In this document: positions 44,357 to 53,032 of the stretch, in pieces
Numbering within the stretch: position 1 is the stretch's first letter
How the letters are laid out: each line of letters begins with the position of its first letter
Assembly (NCBI GenBank): GCA_030690365.1
Contig: JAUYGX010000097.1
Location: 1-64,000 of the forward strand
DNA: 64,000 bases
Direction: 5' to 3'
Source: Bacteroidales bacterium
Lineage (GTDB): Bacteria; Bacteroidota; Bacteroidia; Bacteroidales; F082
Program-made: the position numbers and the translations under genes
The notes under the pieces: model-generated
What the model saw: the letters and a program-made list of their open reading frames with translations, nothing else
Databases searched by the model: none
Told to the model about the DNA's origin: nothing

Positions 44357-45892
44357 TTAATATCCTTTTTTAGATTTACGGTTGCGTTTTCCGGTTTTGC
44401 CGGGATTTTCGCTTATATGCGAATTCTTTTGCAGCTTCCAGATTGCCCCTTCGTCTGCATCGGGTGCATCATCGTGTATGCTGGCCCCTTTTTGAAATCC
44501 CAGCGTCTGGTCCACTGCGGTAAGCATGTGGTAGTTCTTTTTCTGCTTGATATCGTAGGTTACCAGGCCACGCTCCCACAACGGAGAAATGGCCTGAATA
44601 CGGGCAAATTTATCCGGCTTTTTACGTGTATCGCCCCGGATTGGTAAATAGTAACCCCTCAGTTTTGCCTCGTTTTCAAAGTCCTCGAAAAACATATCCT
44701 GTAAAAACACTTCCTCCATCCAATATTCACAAATCACATCATCAGGAAGCGACTCATGAAAGTCGAACAACCACTTGATGGCTTCGGTGATGCTGGTTTG
44801 TTTGCAAAAGGAATCAAGGCAATAGAGCTGAATGCCTTTTTTACCCCACACTTTAATGGCCTTATAGTCGTTGGTTGTTTTGGCTTTATATGATGGGTCG
44901 AAATAGGCAATAATATCATCCATGGACTGCATTGCTGGCACGCGTCCCCAATGAATCCATTCAGCTTTAAATACTTTGCCTTTTACCACCGCTTTGTGGA
45001 AGTATTCGCGCAGGGCCATAAAATACCCCATGCGCTCGAACCTGAGTTGCAGTTGTTCGCTGGTAAACTTTTGCCACCAGCTCGGCTTCCCGGTAAAGGT
45101 ACCATCCTCGGTTGCCATTACCTTGCTGTGGTGCAGCCCTTTGCGCTTGGGTTTGTTTTCCACATCTCCCACCACATGTGCCAGTATCGACTTTGGGTGG
45201 ATTCGGTTTCCTACTCCGAGGAAACGACTCTGGCGAATGTCCATTGCTCCATAGAGTGAGCCAAGCAACCAATCTACCACGCGTTCAACGCGGTCTAAGT
45301 TGTTGACAATTTCGTCATCGTCCAGGTCGTCCCACACGCAGTAGTTGGGTCTTTTTTCGCGGTTACGGATACCGCGCGGGCTTTGTCCCCGTCCCAGGGC
45401 AATAAACTCCACACCATCGTTGTTAATGAAGTTTCCGTCTTCCCAGCTTCCGGTTTTAAACTGTAGTCCAAAGTCGTTGATGTAACGCTGGTTAAATTGT
45501 AATTCGGCTTGTATGTCGCTCAGCAGATCGCAGGCATCATCGTTATTCTTGCCTATCATCACCATGCCGCTCAGCTCTCCATCGGCTTTCAGCCACATGG
45601 GACAGATAACATCGGCATGTACCGATTTGGCATGTTCGCGAGGCCACTCCCACACCCCAAAAAAATTGGGGTCATTTTTCAGCGCGTTGGCTTCACGGAT
45701 GTGGAAGTCGGCACATGGGTCGGTGGCGTAATGTGGGAAATAATAATTAACAAAGTATTCGTAATCGTTAATTGCCCGTTTGATGCGCTTTGCCTTTACG
45801 TCCTCCGGCTCCTTCAGGTTGAAGCTGGTGGCAGCTTGCACCACGCGGCACCATTCCTTCCACTCGTTGTATTTTTGAGGTTGTGGCCGCAT
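44357..45892 (-). CDS. phage terminase large subunit
   Basis: 511 aa. N-terminal ATPase with a Walker-A-like WPREHAKSVHAD (about 80), then GMVMIGKNNDDACDLL and CVWDDLDDDE (Walker B, about 190). The C-terminal nuclease region has AYFDPSYKAKTTNDYKAI (D of the RNase-H-like site) and ASIHDDAPDADEG. It drives DNA packaging and cuts phage DNA. Overlaps the small subunit-like gene by one base. Confidence 0.88.
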   Translation of the reverse strand: MRPQPQKYNEWKEWCRVVQAATSFNLKEPEDVKAKRIKRAINDYEYFVNYYFPHYATDPCADFHIREANALKNDPNFFGVWEWPREHAKSVHADVICPMWLKADGELSGMVMIGKNNDDACDLLSDIQAELQFNQRYINDFGLQFKTGSWEDGNFINNDGVEFIALGRGQSPRGIRNREKRPNYCVWDDLDDDEIVNNLDRVERVVDWLLGSLYGAMDIRQSRFLGVGNRIHPKSILAHVVGDVENKPKRKGLHHSKVMATEDGTFTGKPSWWQKFTSEQLQLRFERMGYFMALREYFHKAVVKGKVFKAEWIHWGRVPAMQSMDDIIAYFDPSYKAKTTNDYKAIKVWGKKGIQLYCLDSFCKQTSITEAIKWLFDFHESLPDDVICEYWMEEVFLQDMFFEDFENEAKLRGYYLPIRGDTRKKPDKFARIQAISPLWERGLVTYDIKQKKNYHMLTAVDQTLGFQKGASIHDDAPDADEGAIWKLQKNSHISENPGKTGKRNRKSKKGY

Positions 45893-46329
45893 TAGCCGTT
45901 TATTTTATTGGTTATATAAAGATCCTGGTACTTGTTTATTTTTTTTATGAATTCGAGGCTTACTTCAGGATCGATGGAAGCTCTTGATTGCATCCATTGA
46001 CCGAAGGCAATCAGCACATCCATGATAACGACAGGCGAATCCTGTTTGTCGAGCTTTTCGACCAGTGCAGCCAGTTTGCTTAGTTTGTCGGCTTCAATTT
46101 CACCGTCACCCGCCAACAATTCGTTGATCTTCATCAGTGTGCGGTTAATAAGTTCGGTCCGGGTGATGGTTTTGGCAGCCACCTTTTCTTTCCAACCACC
46201 TTTTTGTATCCATGAGGTCAGAGTGCGGCTGCTACCAATGCCCACCCTTTCGAGGATTTCCTTCTGTGTAATGCCCTGTAAATACAGGAGGTAAGCCAAT
46301 TCTTTTTTGTTTTCTGATCGTGCTGCCAT
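45892..46329 (-). CDS. terminase small subunit-like protein
   Basis: 145 aa from the ATG at 46329 (an ATG at 46344 is also possible). N-terminal HTH (ELAYLLYLQGITQKEILERVGIGSSRTLTSWIQKGGW) followed by helices that include DKLSKLAALVEKLDKQ. Domain layout and position before the large subunit fit a small terminase/DUF1804-like DNA-recognition subunit. Confidence 0.72.
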   Translation of the reverse strand: MAARSENKKELAYLLYLQGITQKEILERVGIGSSRTLTSWIQKGGWKEKVAAKTITRTELINRTLMKINELLAGDGEIEADKLSKLAALVEKLDKQDSPVVIMDVLIAFGQWMQSRASIDPEVSLEFIKKINKYQDLYITNKING

Positions 46330-46338
46330 AGCGTTTAA

Positions 46339-46444
46339 TTGCAATTTCTATTGCAAATATCAATTGTTTACCACCGATTTTAAAATAAGTTATTTCCTAA
46401 TTGTAAAATCTTGACAGTGAACAGTAAAATCTTAACACTTAACA
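46339..46444. promoter_or_regulatory. divergent late-gene control region
   Basis: A palindrome TTGCAAT-ttct-ATTGCAA (46339-46356) lies next to the terminase operon start. Two tandem 21-bp repeats (46403-46423 and 46424-46444, each GTAAAATCTTrACAnTkAACA) face the protease/capsid operon. The exact two-turn period suggests an activator binding one face of the helix. Both structural operons start from this 215-bp gap. Confidence 0.55.
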
Positions 46445-46544
46445 AAATACAATTTGCAAAAAGATTTTTTGTGATGTTAGTTTGCAGTCTGAACGTAAGA
46501 AAACGAAATCGGAAACGAAAATGAAAACGATTAAAATTTAAACG

Positions 46545-47558
46545 ATGGCTGGCAAAACTCATACCTTCATTGTTTCAGATGAAGCCGTAATCAACAGCTA
46601 CGGTAGCCGGATCATGACAGCTGGAATCGATATTGCTCAATATAAGCGCAATCCGGTTGTATTGTGGTATCACCACCGCCCTACCAAATGGGACAGCAAG
46701 CAAAGCAAGGAAACCGAAGCGTTGCCAATTGGCAAATCAGTTAAGTTGTGGAAGGAAGATGGACAGTTGAAGGCAGAAATTGAATTTGATGAAGAGGATG
46801 ATTTTGCCATGAAAATTGAAGGCAAAGTGTCTCGCGGCTTTATCAATATGTGTTCACCCGGTGTGGAACCTGTTACCATTTCGGAAGATGCCAAATACCT
46901 GTTGCCCGGTCAGCTGAGGGCAACCGTGGTTAAATCTGCTTTAGAGGAAATATCCATTGTAGATATCGGTGGCAATAACAATGCCTTGAGGCTGAGCCAC
47001 GATCCTTCACAGAACATCGACGAATTTTTACCCTTAGTTAAATATCAATCTAATTCTCAAACACAAATGAATGAATTCCAACAAAAGGTTGCTATGCTTT
47101 TAGGCCTCGACCAAAATGCCGCACCCGAAAGCGTAATGAGCGCTTTAACTGCTAAAATCACCCTGGCCAAAGAGGCTGATGATTACAAGCTAAAACATGA
47201 CACTTTGAAAGCAGAGGTCACCGCAATGAACGATGGCCGGATCATAGCACTGGTAGATGCAAACCAGGATAAAAAATTCACTGCTGATAAGCGCGAAACT
47301 TTTATCTCTTTGGGCAAATCATCGGGTTATGAAACATTGAAAAACGTGTTGGATGCAACTCCGTCAATGGTAAAGCCAGGTGACATCATCGACCCTAAAA
47401 ACACATCTGCCGGCGGAGATGATCCCAACAACAAACTGACCTTCGCCAAATTGCGCGAACAGGGTGCAGATGCTGTTGAAAAATACAGAAAAGAAAAGCG
47501 CGAATCGTATATCACACTCTTTAAAGAAGAGTATGGTTATTCTCCCGAAATTGACTAA
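46545..47558 (+). CDS. prohead protease and scaffold (Mu I-like)
   Basis: 337 aa. Residues about 1-160 form a prohead-protease-like domain (DEAVINSYGSRIMTAGID, VVLWYHHRPTKWDSK, VSRGFINMCSPGVEPV, ALEEISIVDIGGN). The rest (about 170-337) is a helical, charged scaffold with the block LVDANQDKKFTADKRETFIS. In Mu, gene I encodes such a protease with a scaffold at its C-terminus. An internal start at Met174 could give a scaffold alone, but that is speculation. Confidence 0.82.
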   Translation: MAGKTHTFIVSDEAVINSYGSRIMTAGIDIAQYKRNPVVLWYHHRPTKWDSKQSKETEALPIGKSVKLWKEDGQLKAEIEFDEEDDFAMKIEGKVSRGFINMCSPGVEPVTISEDAKYLLPGQLRATVVKSALEEISIVDIGGNNNALRLSHDPSQNIDEFLPLVKYQSNSQTQMNEFQQKVAMLLGLDQNAAPESVMSALTAKITLAKEADDYKLKHDTLKAEVTAMNDGRIIALVDANQDKKFTADKRETFISLGKSSGYETLKNVLDATPSMVKPGDIIDPKNTSAGGDDPNNKLTFAKLREQGADAVEKYRKEKRESYITLFKEEYGYSPEID

Positions 47559-47592
47559 CCCGAAACATTAATCAAAAAAACGAATACATAAA

Positions 47593-48645
47593 ATGAAAAC
47601 TTTCGCAAGATTTTTAACCGTGATTTTTCTGGCTGCCTTGGTAGCTGCTGGCCTTCAGTACGCTGTTGGCATCGATCCTGCCGTTACCTTTATGGGGTTG
47701 CTGGCAATCTCTGTGGTATTGTCCATCCTTCCCAAACCGGCAGGCATTGCAATGGCCGGATTGTTTCCTGAACTCTGGACAGGCGAACTGATTAAAAAAT
47801 TCAGGCACGACAATAGTTTCCTTGGCCGCATTGGCCGTAAGGACAATTTGGTGTTAAACAATATCATCAATTTGGCCGATATTGGAGTCGATCCGCTGGT
47901 CCTTGTAAATAATACAACCTACCCCATTGCCGGCGCACAGCGTGAAGATACACCAATAGCCATCACACTGGACAAATTCGATACTGAAAATACCATCATT
48001 ACAGATGATGAGTTGCAGGGATTGCCCTACGATAAACCCGGTTCTGTTATAGAACAACACCGTGAGGTGCTGGAAGAGAAAACGGCTGAAAAGTCACTTC
48101 ACAGCCTTTGCCCACAGGCAGATGGCTCGGAAACTCCGGTCGTGTTTACCACTGGTGCCAGCGATGCAGGTACTTATGCACGTAAACGGGCCCAGGTTTC
48201 CGACATCATCAAATTAAAAAGGAAACTTGATGATTTAAAAATCCCACAAATGGGGCGAGAACTGGTGTTGTGCCCCCAACATGTGGAAGATTTGCTGTTG
48301 ACCAACCAACTATTTAAAGAAGCCTGGTACGACCGAAAAACGGGTCAGTTGTTCGATATGTTCGGATTTACCATAAGTGAATTCATGGCTGGTCCATCTT
48401 ATTCATACGCTACCCAGGCAAAGAAAGCATTTGGTGCTGCTGCCGCTGCTGCTGATGACCTTCAGGTGAGTGTATGTTACTACTCCAAACGTGCAGTGCA
48501 GGCTCGTGGTGCTGTTAAGATGTATCATAAGAAAGCCGAGACTGATCCTCAGAACCGTCAGAGTGAAATAGGGTTCAGATTGTATCATATCTGTTTGCCT
48601 AAAAAGTCAACCGGATTCGGTGCATTGGTTTCCACCAAGGTGTAA
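47593..48645 (+). CDS. phage major capsid protein (HK97 fold)
   Basis: 350 aa. The core reads LFPELWTGELIKKFRHDNSFLGRIG, DTENTIITDDELQGLPYDKPGSVIEQHREVLEEKTAEKSL, EIGFRLYHICLPKK. This is the capsid type of Mu-like Bacteroidota phages. Residues 1-55 contain two hydrophobic helices (FLTVIFLAALVAAGLQYAV; FMGLLAISVVLSILP) that resemble membrane segments. They may serve as a delta-like domain removed by the protease encoded upstream. Confidence 0.82.
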   Translation: MKTFARFLTVIFLAALVAAGLQYAVGIDPAVTFMGLLAISVVLSILPKPAGIAMAGLFPELWTGELIKKFRHDNSFLGRIGRKDNLVLNNIINLADIGVDPLVLVNNTTYPIAGAQREDTPIAITLDKFDTENTIITDDELQGLPYDKPGSVIEQHREVLEEKTAEKSLHSLCPQADGSETPVVFTTGASDAGTYARKRAQVSDIIKLKRKLDDLKIPQMGRELVLCPQHVEDLLLTNQLFKEAWYDRKTGQLFDMFGFTISEFMAGPSYSYATQAKKAFGAAAAAADDLQVSVCYYSKRAVQARGAVKMYHKKAETDPQNRQSEIGFRLYHICLPKKSTGFGALVSTKV

Positions 48646-48681
48646 TCAAGATTTTAATCACAATTAAATTCCCTTAGTATA

Positions 48682-49062
48682 ATGAAAAAGATTCTCTTTA
48701 TTGGCATGCTCCTGATGATGTTTGTTAACCTCGCAGAAGCACAGAAGCAATACGGGTTCGATTACCGAACCAGTTCCACCCTCACCTCTGCGGTAGCCGT
48801 ATCGGTAACGCCTGTGGCTGCTCTTACGGTATATACCATTACAGCAGATACCAACATAACTTATAGTGCTGTGGTTACGGATGCAGTAATTGGAGACAAG
48901 TTTGTTTTGCAAATAACTGCGGATGCGAGTGCGCGCATAATGGCGTTTGGCACTAATATTACAGCAGTTAACGATACTATTACAGCTACTAAAACCCGAC
49001 TTTACGAGTTTATTTACACCGGTACCGGTTACTATATGCTTGGCAAGCTCCAGGCCGACTAG
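48682..49062 (+). CDS. exported hypothetical phage protein
   Basis: 126 aa. Residues 1-21 (KKILFIGMLLMMFVNLAEAQ) look like a Sec signal peptide, unusual in a head operon. The rest is a beta-rich Thr/Ala domain with ATKTRLYEFIYTGTGYYMLGKL, similar in style to small decoration or fibre domains. It might be a cleaved head-decoration protein, or an exported moron. Function unknown. Confidence 0.55.
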   Translation: MKKILFIGMLLMMFVNLAEAQKQYGFDYRTSSTLTSAVAVSVTPVAALTVYTITADTNITYSAVVTDAVIGDKFVLQITADASARIMAFGTNITAVNDTITATKTRLYEFIYTGTGYYMLGKLQAD

Positions 49063-49082
49063 GCCGGAAAAGTAGAAAGGCT

Positions 49083-49155
49083 TGCGGCGTAGAGCAGATG
49101 GTAGCTCGACAGGTTCATACCCTGTAGGTCGTGGGTTCGAGTCCCGCCGCCGCTA
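49083..49155 (+). tRNA. tRNA-Met (CAT), initiator-like
   Basis: Cloverleaf read by hand: acceptor 49083-49089/49148-49154, D-arm GAGC/GCTC with AGATGGTA loop, anticodon arm ACAGG-TTCATAC-CCTGT (anticodon CAT), variable AGGTC, T-arm GTGGG-TTCGAGT-CCCGC, discriminator A, CCA not encoded. Position 1·72 is a T·T mismatch and 11:24 is A:T, two initiator-tRNA hallmarks. The anticodon stem has only two of the three initiator G:C pairs (29:41 is A:T). Confidence 0.85.
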
Positions 49156-49180
49156 CAAACTTTATTTGGATGTGAATTGG

Positions 49181-49231
49181 GGGGAGGACGTTGTTAGGTG
49201 GTTTCATAGGTGATAAGTCCTCCCCTTTTTT
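49181..49231 (+). terminator. intrinsic terminator after the tRNA
   Basis: GGGGAGGAC (49181-49189) pairs with GTCCTCCCC (49217-49225), a 9-bp stem with a 27-nt loop, followed by six T. It separates the head genes plus tRNA from the lysis genes. Confidence 0.7.
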
Positions 49232-49254
49232 AAAACAAAGAAATTATTGACGAC

Positions 49255-49536
49255 ATGGATCTTATCGAATTTCAAAATTGGTTACTAAGCGGGATCATCC
49301 TGCTGTTATTAACGTTTGGATGGTGGAGTGCCCGCAACTGGATTCAAACCATTACGGCTAAAATAGACCAGTTGATTACAGCCGTTCAGGATCAAACCAT
49401 GGCCAATATCAGGCAAGCAGGAGAAATCAGCAACCTCACTAAACGGGTTGACACAACCGACAAACGATTAGAGGATCATTCAAATAGAATTAAACACCTT
49501 GAGATAAAAACCGGGAAATGGAAAAGTTCAGAATAG
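49255..49536 (+). CDS. small membrane protein with coiled coil (lysis module)
   Basis: 93 aa. One membrane helix (LLSGIILLLLTFGWWSAR) and a C-terminal coiled coil (ISNLTKRVDTTDKRLEDHSNRIKHLE). It overlaps the muramidase gene by 19 bp. The layout suggests an accessory lysis or spanin-like protein. Confidence 0.55.
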   Translation: MDLIEFQNWLLSGIILLLLTFGWWSARNWIQTITAKIDQLITAVQDQTMANIRQAGEISNLTKRVDTTDKRLEDHSNRIKHLEIKTGKWKSSE

Positions 49537-50114
49537 CATATCAACTTACATCAGCTTTTGAAGGCATCTATAGCAACGATCCCGACGACCGTGGCAAAGA
49601 AACCGTCAGGGGTATTTCGCGTAAAGTTTGGCCTGCGTGGGAAGGATGGAAGCTTGTAGATGCAATAAAGAAACAACATCCACAAACATTTGTGTATGAG
49701 CTGGCCATTAATGCAGGCCTTACTGCCCTGGTTGAGCAATTTTATTATGAGAACTACTGGCTCAGACTGTCGTGCGACGACTTTGATCAGGAAATAGCCA
49801 ACGAGCTGTTTGATACCGGGGTGAACATGGGCGGGCTTATGGCCGCAACTTATTTTCAACAGGCTTTAAACAAGCTGAACAGAAACCAGAAAGATTACCC
49901 CGACATGATTACCGATGGACAAATCGGGTATCTTACTAAGAACGCCTACCGACAATATATGTCAACATCCAGGTTTGCTTCACGCAACCATAAACAATTA
50001 ATCAACTGGTTGCTCAAGTGGATGAACTATTACCAACTGCGCAAATACGACTTAATTACCGAACACGATCACGCACAGGAAAAATACGTTCCAGGCTGGA
50101 CAGAAAGGACTTAA
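49518..50114 (+). CDS. GH108-type phage lysozyme (N-acetylmuramidase)
   Basis: 198 aa. The GH108 catalytic glutamate lies in AFEGIYSNDPDDRGKETVRGIS near the N-terminus, and the C-terminal peptidoglycan-binding part includes ELFDTGVNMGG and DGQIGYLTKNAYRQY. It hydrolyses peptidoglycan for host lysis. Encoded between a membrane protein and the holin. Confidence 0.9.
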   Translation: MEKFRIAYQLTSAFEGIYSNDPDDRGKETVRGISRKVWPAWEGWKLVDAIKKQHPQTFVYELAINAGLTALVEQFYYENYWLRLSCDDFDQEIANELFDTGVNMGGLMAATYFQQALNKLNRNQKDYPDMITDGQIGYLTKNAYRQYMSTSRFASRNHKQLINWLLKWMNYYQLRKYDLITEHDHAQEKYVPGWTERT

Positions 50115-50118
50115 TATC

Positions 50119-50574
50119 ATGGGAGAATTTAAAGACATAAACGGAAAAACACGGATCGGAACTTTCCTTCAGGAGGTGGCTCCCGATTTGCTCAATGCTG
50201 TTGGCAGCATTACAGGTGTTGAATCGTTGAACAAACTGGGCGACCTGATTAAAGGTACCACCGAACTCAACGATGCCCAAAAGGCCAGTGCTATTGAATT
50301 GCTCCGGATCGACCTTCAGGAAGAGCAGGAACGCACCAAACGGTTACAGGCTGATATGGCATCAGATAGTTGGTTAAGCAAGAATATACGCCCAATGACG
50401 CTTATTTACCTGCTGTTTTTCACATCCATATTAATTGTATTGGATTCGGCTTTAAAAGGATTTGACGTGAAAGATGCATATGTAACCCTGATTACCTCCT
50501 TATTGCTTGCCGTATTCTCATTTTACTTTGTATTGCGTGACGTAAATAAAATGATCATTAATCGTAAAAAATAG
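50119..50574 (+). CDS. holin (3-TM type)
   Basis: 151 aa. An N-terminal cytoplasmic helical part is followed by hydrophobic segments MTLIYLLFFTSILIVLDSAL and VTLITSLLLAVFSFYFVL, then a basic tail. This matches the 'holin of 3TMs' layout. It forms membrane lesions that release the muramidase. Confidence 0.78.
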   Translation: MGEFKDINGKTRIGTFLQEVAPDLLNAVGSITGVESLNKLGDLIKGTTELNDAQKASAIELLRIDLQEEQERTKRLQADMASDSWLSKNIRPMTLIYLLFFTSILIVLDSALKGFDVKDAYVTLITSLLLAVFSFYFVLRDVNKMIINRKK

Positions 50575-50578
50575 AACA

Positions 50579-51037
50579 ATGAAAAAAGTGAATTTATTAC
50601 AGATTGTTGAAAGCTTTCATCAGCTTTACCCCAGTAAATCGGTGCTTTATTACACCGAAGACGGCAATGTGTTTTTAGAAAAATCACCTGCAATAAACCA
50701 TGCACTCAAGAGTGGGCAAAAATGGTTTACCAGCGACAAAAGAAAAGAAGCTGAAGAAGCTGGTGCCAAGGCCGCTGAAGAAGCTGCGATCAAAGCTGCC
50801 GAAGAATACGCAGTAAAATCCGCTGAAAATTATGCCAAAGATGAAGCAGATTTGAAAGTAGAAACCCTTGTTTCACCCTTAAAAAAACTGGCAACAGTTG
50901 ATCTGGTAACCATCCACTATCACGATGCCCTTGAACTTGCCAAGGACCTGGATCTTGAACTCACCGACAAAAAGAAAGCTACCGTAATGGAAGCGCTCGA
51001 AGCAAAGATTGAATCATTAACCAAAAACAACGAGTAA
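50579..51037 (+). CDS. hypothetical phage protein with alanine-rich coiled coil
   Basis: 152 aa. An alanine/glutamate-rich stretch (about 55-90, EAEEAGAKAAEEAAIKAAEE) is a likely long helix. The C-terminus is helical (LTDKKKATVMEALEAKIESL). It immediately precedes the sheath and may be a head-tail connector or tail assembly factor. No family recognised. Confidence 0.5.
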   Translation: MKKVNLLQIVESFHQLYPSKSVLYYTEDGNVFLEKSPAINHALKSGQKWFTSDKRKEAEEAGAKAAEEAAIKAAEEYAVKSAENYAKDEADLKVETLVSPLKKLATVDLVTIHYHDALELAKDLDLELTDKKKATVMEALEAKIESLTKNNE

Positions 51038-51039
51038 TC

Positions 51040-52269
51040 ATGTCACGACCTGATGTTAAATTGAACCTTACCAACGGCAACCTGGGCCGTGAAGTCGCCA
51101 GCAAAGATGGCGTCGCTCTGCTGATTGTCAGTGCTGTTTCTGTTGTCGACAAGTTTGCGCTTGGAGATGTAATAGGGCCTATTTACAAACCCGAAGATGC
51201 GGACGCTTATGGCATCAATGCTGCTTACGACCTTGCCAACACCTTGCTGGCGTATCAGCACATTGTTGATTTTTATGCCGAAGCAGGTAATGGTGCGCCC
51301 CTGTACCTGATGCCTGTGGCACAGACCGTGACCATGGAAGAAATTTGCGATAAAACCAAAACATATGCTGCCACAGCCATTGAATCGCTAAATGGCGAAG
51401 TTCGACTGGTAATTGTTACTCGTGTGCCTGATGCCGGTTATGCAGCAACTGTGCTAAATGGGTTGGATGATGATGTGATTGCAGCCGCTATCAAAGCTCA
51501 GGCGTTGGCAGTAGCCAGCTTTGCCGCTTTCCGTCCGGTAAGCTTCTTAATTGAAGGCCGCGACTATCAGGGTGTGCCCGGATCAGCTTTAGATTTACGA
51601 AGTCTGGCCGATGGACCCAATGCCAACCGTGTAGGAATTGTAATATCTGCCGACCCGGATGTGAGTGCCGCCGATGCCGATCACGCTGCTTATGCAAACG
51701 TTGCCCTTGTGGGTGGCCGTTTGGCTTCGATAGGAGTGCAGCGCGATCCGGGACGCGTGCGCGATGGTGCTTTGAATGTCACCAAAATGGGATTGTCTGA
51801 CGCGTCAAATGTGGACGATGTAAGCGAAACCGACCTGGTTGCCTTGCACGACAAAGGCTACATCTTTGGCTGGAAGCATACCGGATTGGCAGGATATTAC
51901 ATCAACATGGGACATGCAGCCTGCCCCATAGCCGACGATTACGCTTACCTCAGCCGTGGACGGACCATCGACAAAGCTGCCCGTTTAATTCGCCAGGTAT
52001 ACATTCAGGATCTCCTGGATGAAATAGAAGTGGATTCAGATGGTAAACTATCCACCGGAGTTATCAAGAACTTCCAGAGCCGTGGCGAAAGCACCATCAG
52101 AACCAACATGCTGGCCAAAAAAGAAGCTTCAGGCGTGGGTGTGTATGTCGATCCCGCTCAAAATGTACTATCAACCGACAAGTTAATTGTCGAGCTTAAA
52201 ATAACCCCAATGGGGATTGCAAAAGAAATTGTTGTTAACCTGGGATTTACTAACCCCGCAACCGCTTAA
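51040..52269 (+). CDS. contractile tail sheath protein (DUF2586-like)
   Basis: 409 aa. It begins MSRPDVKLNLTNGNLG and ends with the conserved sheath domain (IRQVYIQDLLDEIEV, GVIKNFQSRGE, GVYVDPAQNVL). Position before the tube, and length, fit the DUF2586 sheath group of Bacteroidota phages. It forms the contractile sheath of a myovirus tail. Confidence 0.8.
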   Translation: MSRPDVKLNLTNGNLGREVASKDGVALLIVSAVSVVDKFALGDVIGPIYKPEDADAYGINAAYDLANTLLAYQHIVDFYAEAGNGAPLYLMPVAQTVTMEEICDKTKTYAATAIESLNGEVRLVIVTRVPDAGYAATVLNGLDDDVIAAAIKAQALAVASFAAFRPVSFLIEGRDYQGVPGSALDLRSLADGPNANRVGIVISADPDVSAADADHAAYANVALVGGRLASIGVQRDPGRVRDGALNVTKMGLSDASNVDDVSETDLVALHDKGYIFGWKHTGLAGYYINMGHAACPIADDYAYLSRGRTIDKAARLIRQVYIQDLLDEIEVDSDGKLSTGVIKNFQSRGESTIRTNMLAKKEASGVGVYVDPAQNVLSTDKLIVELKITPMGIAKEIVVNLGFTNPATA

Positions 52270-52273
52270 TATC

Positions 52274-52690
52274 ATGATCAACGGAAATGAATACGCCTTT
52301 GAAGACATCCAGTGTGTAATCAATGGCATCTCGCTCGAAGGCTTTATCGACGTTCGCTACGGAGCCACCAAGGAACATACCAACATCCACGGCAGGGGCA
52401 ATGTGCCCGTTGCCATGGGACGTGGTAAAAAGGATGCCACAGCCGGCAAACTCGTGATCCTTCAAAGCGAATTTGAAGCCTTCCAAAAGGCCACCCCTCC
52501 CGGAATGGACCCAACGGACTGGTTGCCCTTTATTATGACCGTGAGTTATGCCCCCATTGGCGGCGTTCCTGTAACGGATGTAATCCCCTTCTGCCGTGTA
52601 AACCAGTACGAAAAAGGCATGAGTACCGAAGATGGCAACATGACCATCGAGCTGGCACTTACCACCGGCATACCTGAACTTAACGTTTAA
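52274..52690 (+). CDS. tail tube protein
   Basis: 138 aa from the ATG at 52274 (the frame from 52217 overlaps the sheath gene). Beta-rich, with DIQCVINGISLEGFIDVRYGATKEHTNIHGRG and C-terminal VNQYEKGMSTEDGNMTIEL. Its position between sheath and chaperone identifies the inner tube. Confidence 0.72.
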   Translation: MINGNEYAFEDIQCVINGISLEGFIDVRYGATKEHTNIHGRGNVPVAMGRGKKDATAGKLVILQSEFEAFQKATPPGMDPTDWLPFIMTVSYAPIGGVPVTDVIPFCRVNQYEKGMSTEDGNMTIELALTTGIPELNV

Positions 52691-52708
52691 CCAAATAAAT
52701 TAACCACC

Positions 52709-53032
52709 ATGAAAAAAGTTCCTTACGACCAAAACACATTAACCGACCTGACTGTTGAACTAATTGAAGAGTTCAAAAAGCAGTATAAAGGTGTTTTTCA
52801 AATTACTGTTGAAGACAAGAAGTGCTTTTTGCACACTCCTGACCGGCATATATTAGATGCCGCATCTGCCGGATCTAAAAAAGCGGATTCCAAATTCAAC
52901 GAAATTTTAATGAAAGGCTCCTGGCTGGCAGGTGACAAAGAACTCGTCGAAGATGACGACTACTTTTTTGCCGCAGGAAAGCAACTCACTGAACTCATCA
53001 ATACCAAAGAGGCGCAACTAAAAAAGTTGTAG
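52709..53032 (+). CDS. tail assembly chaperone, short form (G-like)
   Basis: 107 aa, helical, ending QLKKL. The last codons contain the heptamer A AAA AAG (53020-53026), in the phase needed for -1 programmed ribosomal frameshifting, 4 nt before the stop. Tail chaperones of long-tailed phages almost always have this G/G-T arrangement just before the tape measure. Confidence 0.82.
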   Translation: MKKVPYDQNTLTDLTVELIEEFKKQYKGVFQITVEDKKCFLHTPDRHILDAASAGSKKADSKFNEILMKGSWLAGDKELVEDDDYFFAAGKQLTELINTKEAQLKKL

